From Basidiobolus heterosporus B8920 (taxonomy: Eukaryota > Basidiobolomycota > Basidiobolomycetes > Basidiobolales > Basidiobolaceae), in contig JNET01028584.1 in assembly GCA_000697455.1 (NCBI GenBank), positions 1 through 10,322 on the forward strand: a DNA stretch of 10,322 nt, read 5' to 3'. Positions 9,294 through 10,322 of this stretch are shown here, piece after piece. The first letter of the stretch is position 1. Every line of letters begins with the position of its first letter. Made by a program: the position numbers and the translations under genes. The notes below the pieces were generated by a model. The model made no database searches. It was not told the DNA's origin and saw only the letters and a program-made list of their open reading frames with translations.

Positions 9294-9298
9294 CCCCT
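9294..9298 (+). promoter_or_regulatory. CCCCT stress-response-type element upstream of PMP3
   Basis: CCCCT is the core of the STRE bound by Msn2/Msn4-type zinc-finger factors. It lies about 100 nt upstream of the PMP3 start and just after a TATAATA sequence. PMP3-family genes are often stress-responsive, so it is a sensible candidate. A 5-nt match is weak evidence. Confidence 0.3.
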
Positions 9299-9305
9299 CT
9301 CAAAT

Positions 9306-9311
9306 CACGTG
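9306..9311. promoter_or_regulatory. E-box CACGTG upstream of PMP3
   Basis: This palindromic hexamer is bound by bHLH and bHLH-zip factors. It lies 88 nt before the PMP3 start codon and 8 nt after the CCCCT element. Whether it is in the promoter or the leader depends on an unknown transcription start. Confidence 0.3.
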
Positions 9312-9398
9312 AAAACGGGTATTGTGAACAACGCCTATATATCAGCAGTCATGCGAGGAGAAACTGTACGCCTTATAGCCACTAAACCACCTACCAAT

Positions 9399-9664
9399 AT
9401 GGCAGCAAACTTTACATCTAATGAAATTCTAGAGCTTCTTCTAGCCTTGTTCCTCCCACCTCTTGCTGTATTTCTAAAGCGTGGCATCAAGGCAGATTTT
9501 TGGATCAATATCGGACTTACTATTCTTGGATGGATCCCAGGTAACTAAACGTTCTGCAAGATCCTCGCTTTCTCAAACTAACTGCCCTTATTTGAATCTA
9601 TATGTTAGGTGTTGCGCATGCCTGGTATGTAATTATAAAGCATCGTCGTGAACCTCACCTTTAA
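9399..9664 (+). CDS. PMP3: PMP3 / UPF0057-family plasma membrane proteolipid
   Basis: PMP3 proteins are very small two-helix membrane proteolipids. In yeast, loss of Pmp3 causes membrane hyperpolarisation and cation sensitivity. Exons are 9399-9540 and 9609-9664, joined in phase 1 within a Gly codon, giving 65 aa, within the usual family size. Helix 1 spans about 8-26 and carries the signature FLPPLAVFL (18-26). KRGIKADFW forms the loop. Helix 2 runs from about 36 to 58 with ILGWIPGVAHAWYVII, the second signature region. The tail KHRREPHL is basic. The 68-nt intron has a GTAACT donor, a CTAAC branch site and a TTAG acceptor. Without splicing the frame ends one codon past the donor, losing the second half of helix 2. 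An in-frame ATG at 9351 would add 16 residues (MRGETVRLIATKPPTN); 9399 is preferred for family length and A at -3. Confidence 0.95.
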
Positions 9665-10322
9665 AGTAGCCTACATGAACATGCTTAACTTCATGATTAA
9701 TTTCTGCAAACTCAGTATAATATTCACTACAGTTCAGGAATATATGTTTTGTCACAATAAACTATCCTAAAACTCCGTCAAAGCCTAATACAGTATTTGC
9801 ATTATTTGTCTAACGTACTGGTGCTCACCCAGACAATAGAAACAATACCGTCTCGCTATATATCAAACAATTGAAACAAGCCTAGTTTTCCCCCTCAATT
9901 ATGGTGAGCATTTTCTACATCATCGAATGATTTTGATTCTCGTGATAGGTGGAACTAATAAAGAAAGTCTTAATATGGAAAATTAATAAAAAATGGTCTT
10001 CTGACAATAGAATGATCCAAAAAGACCCATTCTTTGTGTAAGAAAATTAAACGATTATTCATTATAAAAAAAATAGCGAACTCGTAAACGAAGGTAAATG
10101 AGCATATTTCAGAGGAAATCATACATGTTTCGCGACCAATAGTATCCTGTTTCATATTTGAAGATATTTTTTTAATTCTACCTGACTAAATGCTTAATCC
10201 AGTTGATTTCTTTCTGAAAACCTAATATCGAATTAAAGCCCTCATTTTCCACGTGTTGTGCAAGATCCCCAATTCATGTTATTGCATAGAATCTCGTCTG
10301 TTTTTCCCTACATCGCTATTTT
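9665..10322. other. AT-rich region downstream of PMP3
   Basis: This stretch is strongly AT-rich and holds no coding region I can support. A 61-codon minus-strand frame (10155-9970) is low in complexity and unlike any known protein. The region presumably contains the PMP3 3' UTR and intergenic DNA up to the window edge. Confidence 0.5.
9756..9761 (+). promoter_or_regulatory. Possible poly(A) signal of PMP3
   Basis: AATAAA lies 92 nt after the PMP3 stop codon, a reasonable distance for a short fungal 3' UTR. Fungal poly(A) signals are loose, and this hexamer is frequent in AT-rich DNA. Confidence 0.4.

Larger units (their letters stand above)
8640..9398. other. LEA-2 / PMP3 intergenic region
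   Basis: This gap of about 760 nt is the LEA-2 3' flank and the PMP3 promoter. A 77-codon minus-strand frame (8930-8697) with many basic and Cys residues resembles no family I know and is taken as chance. Toward PMP3 there is a TATAATA at 9283-9289, a CCCCT at 9294-9298 and a CACGTG at 9306-9311. Between about 8940 and 9280 I see nothing recognisable. Confidence 0.5.

Overview
This is a piece of a eukaryotic nuclear genome, almost certainly fungal. It is AT-rich and holds four protein genes interrupted by 13 short GT-AG introns of 57 to 71 nt (mean about 64). Most introns carry a CTAAC/CTAAT/TTAAC-like branch site near the 3' end. The protein variants (a CLB/cdc13-type cyclin, a fungal-length NUF2, a fungal LEA-2 membrane protein and a PMP3 proteolipid) and the 0.6 to 2.2 kb intergenic gaps suggest a filamentous, perhaps early-diverging, fungus. 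The exact lineage cannot be fixed from the sequence alone.

Layout. 1-1180: no recognisable gene. 1181-2652 (minus): B-type mitotic cyclin, four exons, 426 aa. 2653-4902: a 2.2 kb intergenic gap with a telomere-like TTAGGG/TGAGGG tract near 3459-3494. 4903-6707 (minus): NUF2 kinetochore protein, eight exons, 453 aa. 6708-7842: divergent intergenic region with forkhead-like sites, a CCAAT box, a 9-bp inverted repeat and a TATA box. 7843-8639 (plus): single-pass membrane protein with a LEA-2 domain, three exons, 221 aa. 8640-9398: intergenic, with a CCCCT element and an E-box close to the next gene. 9399-9664 (plus): PMP3-family membrane proteolipid, two exons, 65 aa. 9665-10322: AT-rich downstream sequence with a poly(A)-signal-like hexamer.

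The two minus-strand genes both act in mitosis: cyclin B drives CDK1 at G2/M, and NUF2 attaches kinetochores to microtubules. The two plus-strand genes both encode small membrane proteins of families linked to membrane or stress physiology. Forkhead-like motifs upstream of the mitotic genes and a CCCCT element upstream of PMP3 fit this, but they are only motif matches. I reconstructed all four exon structures by reading splice sites and family conservation by eye. I found no sign of a new multi-gene system. The less ordinary signals are the telomere-like tract, the cyclin's non-standard destruction box, a tandem splice acceptor, and the forkhead-like motif repeat.
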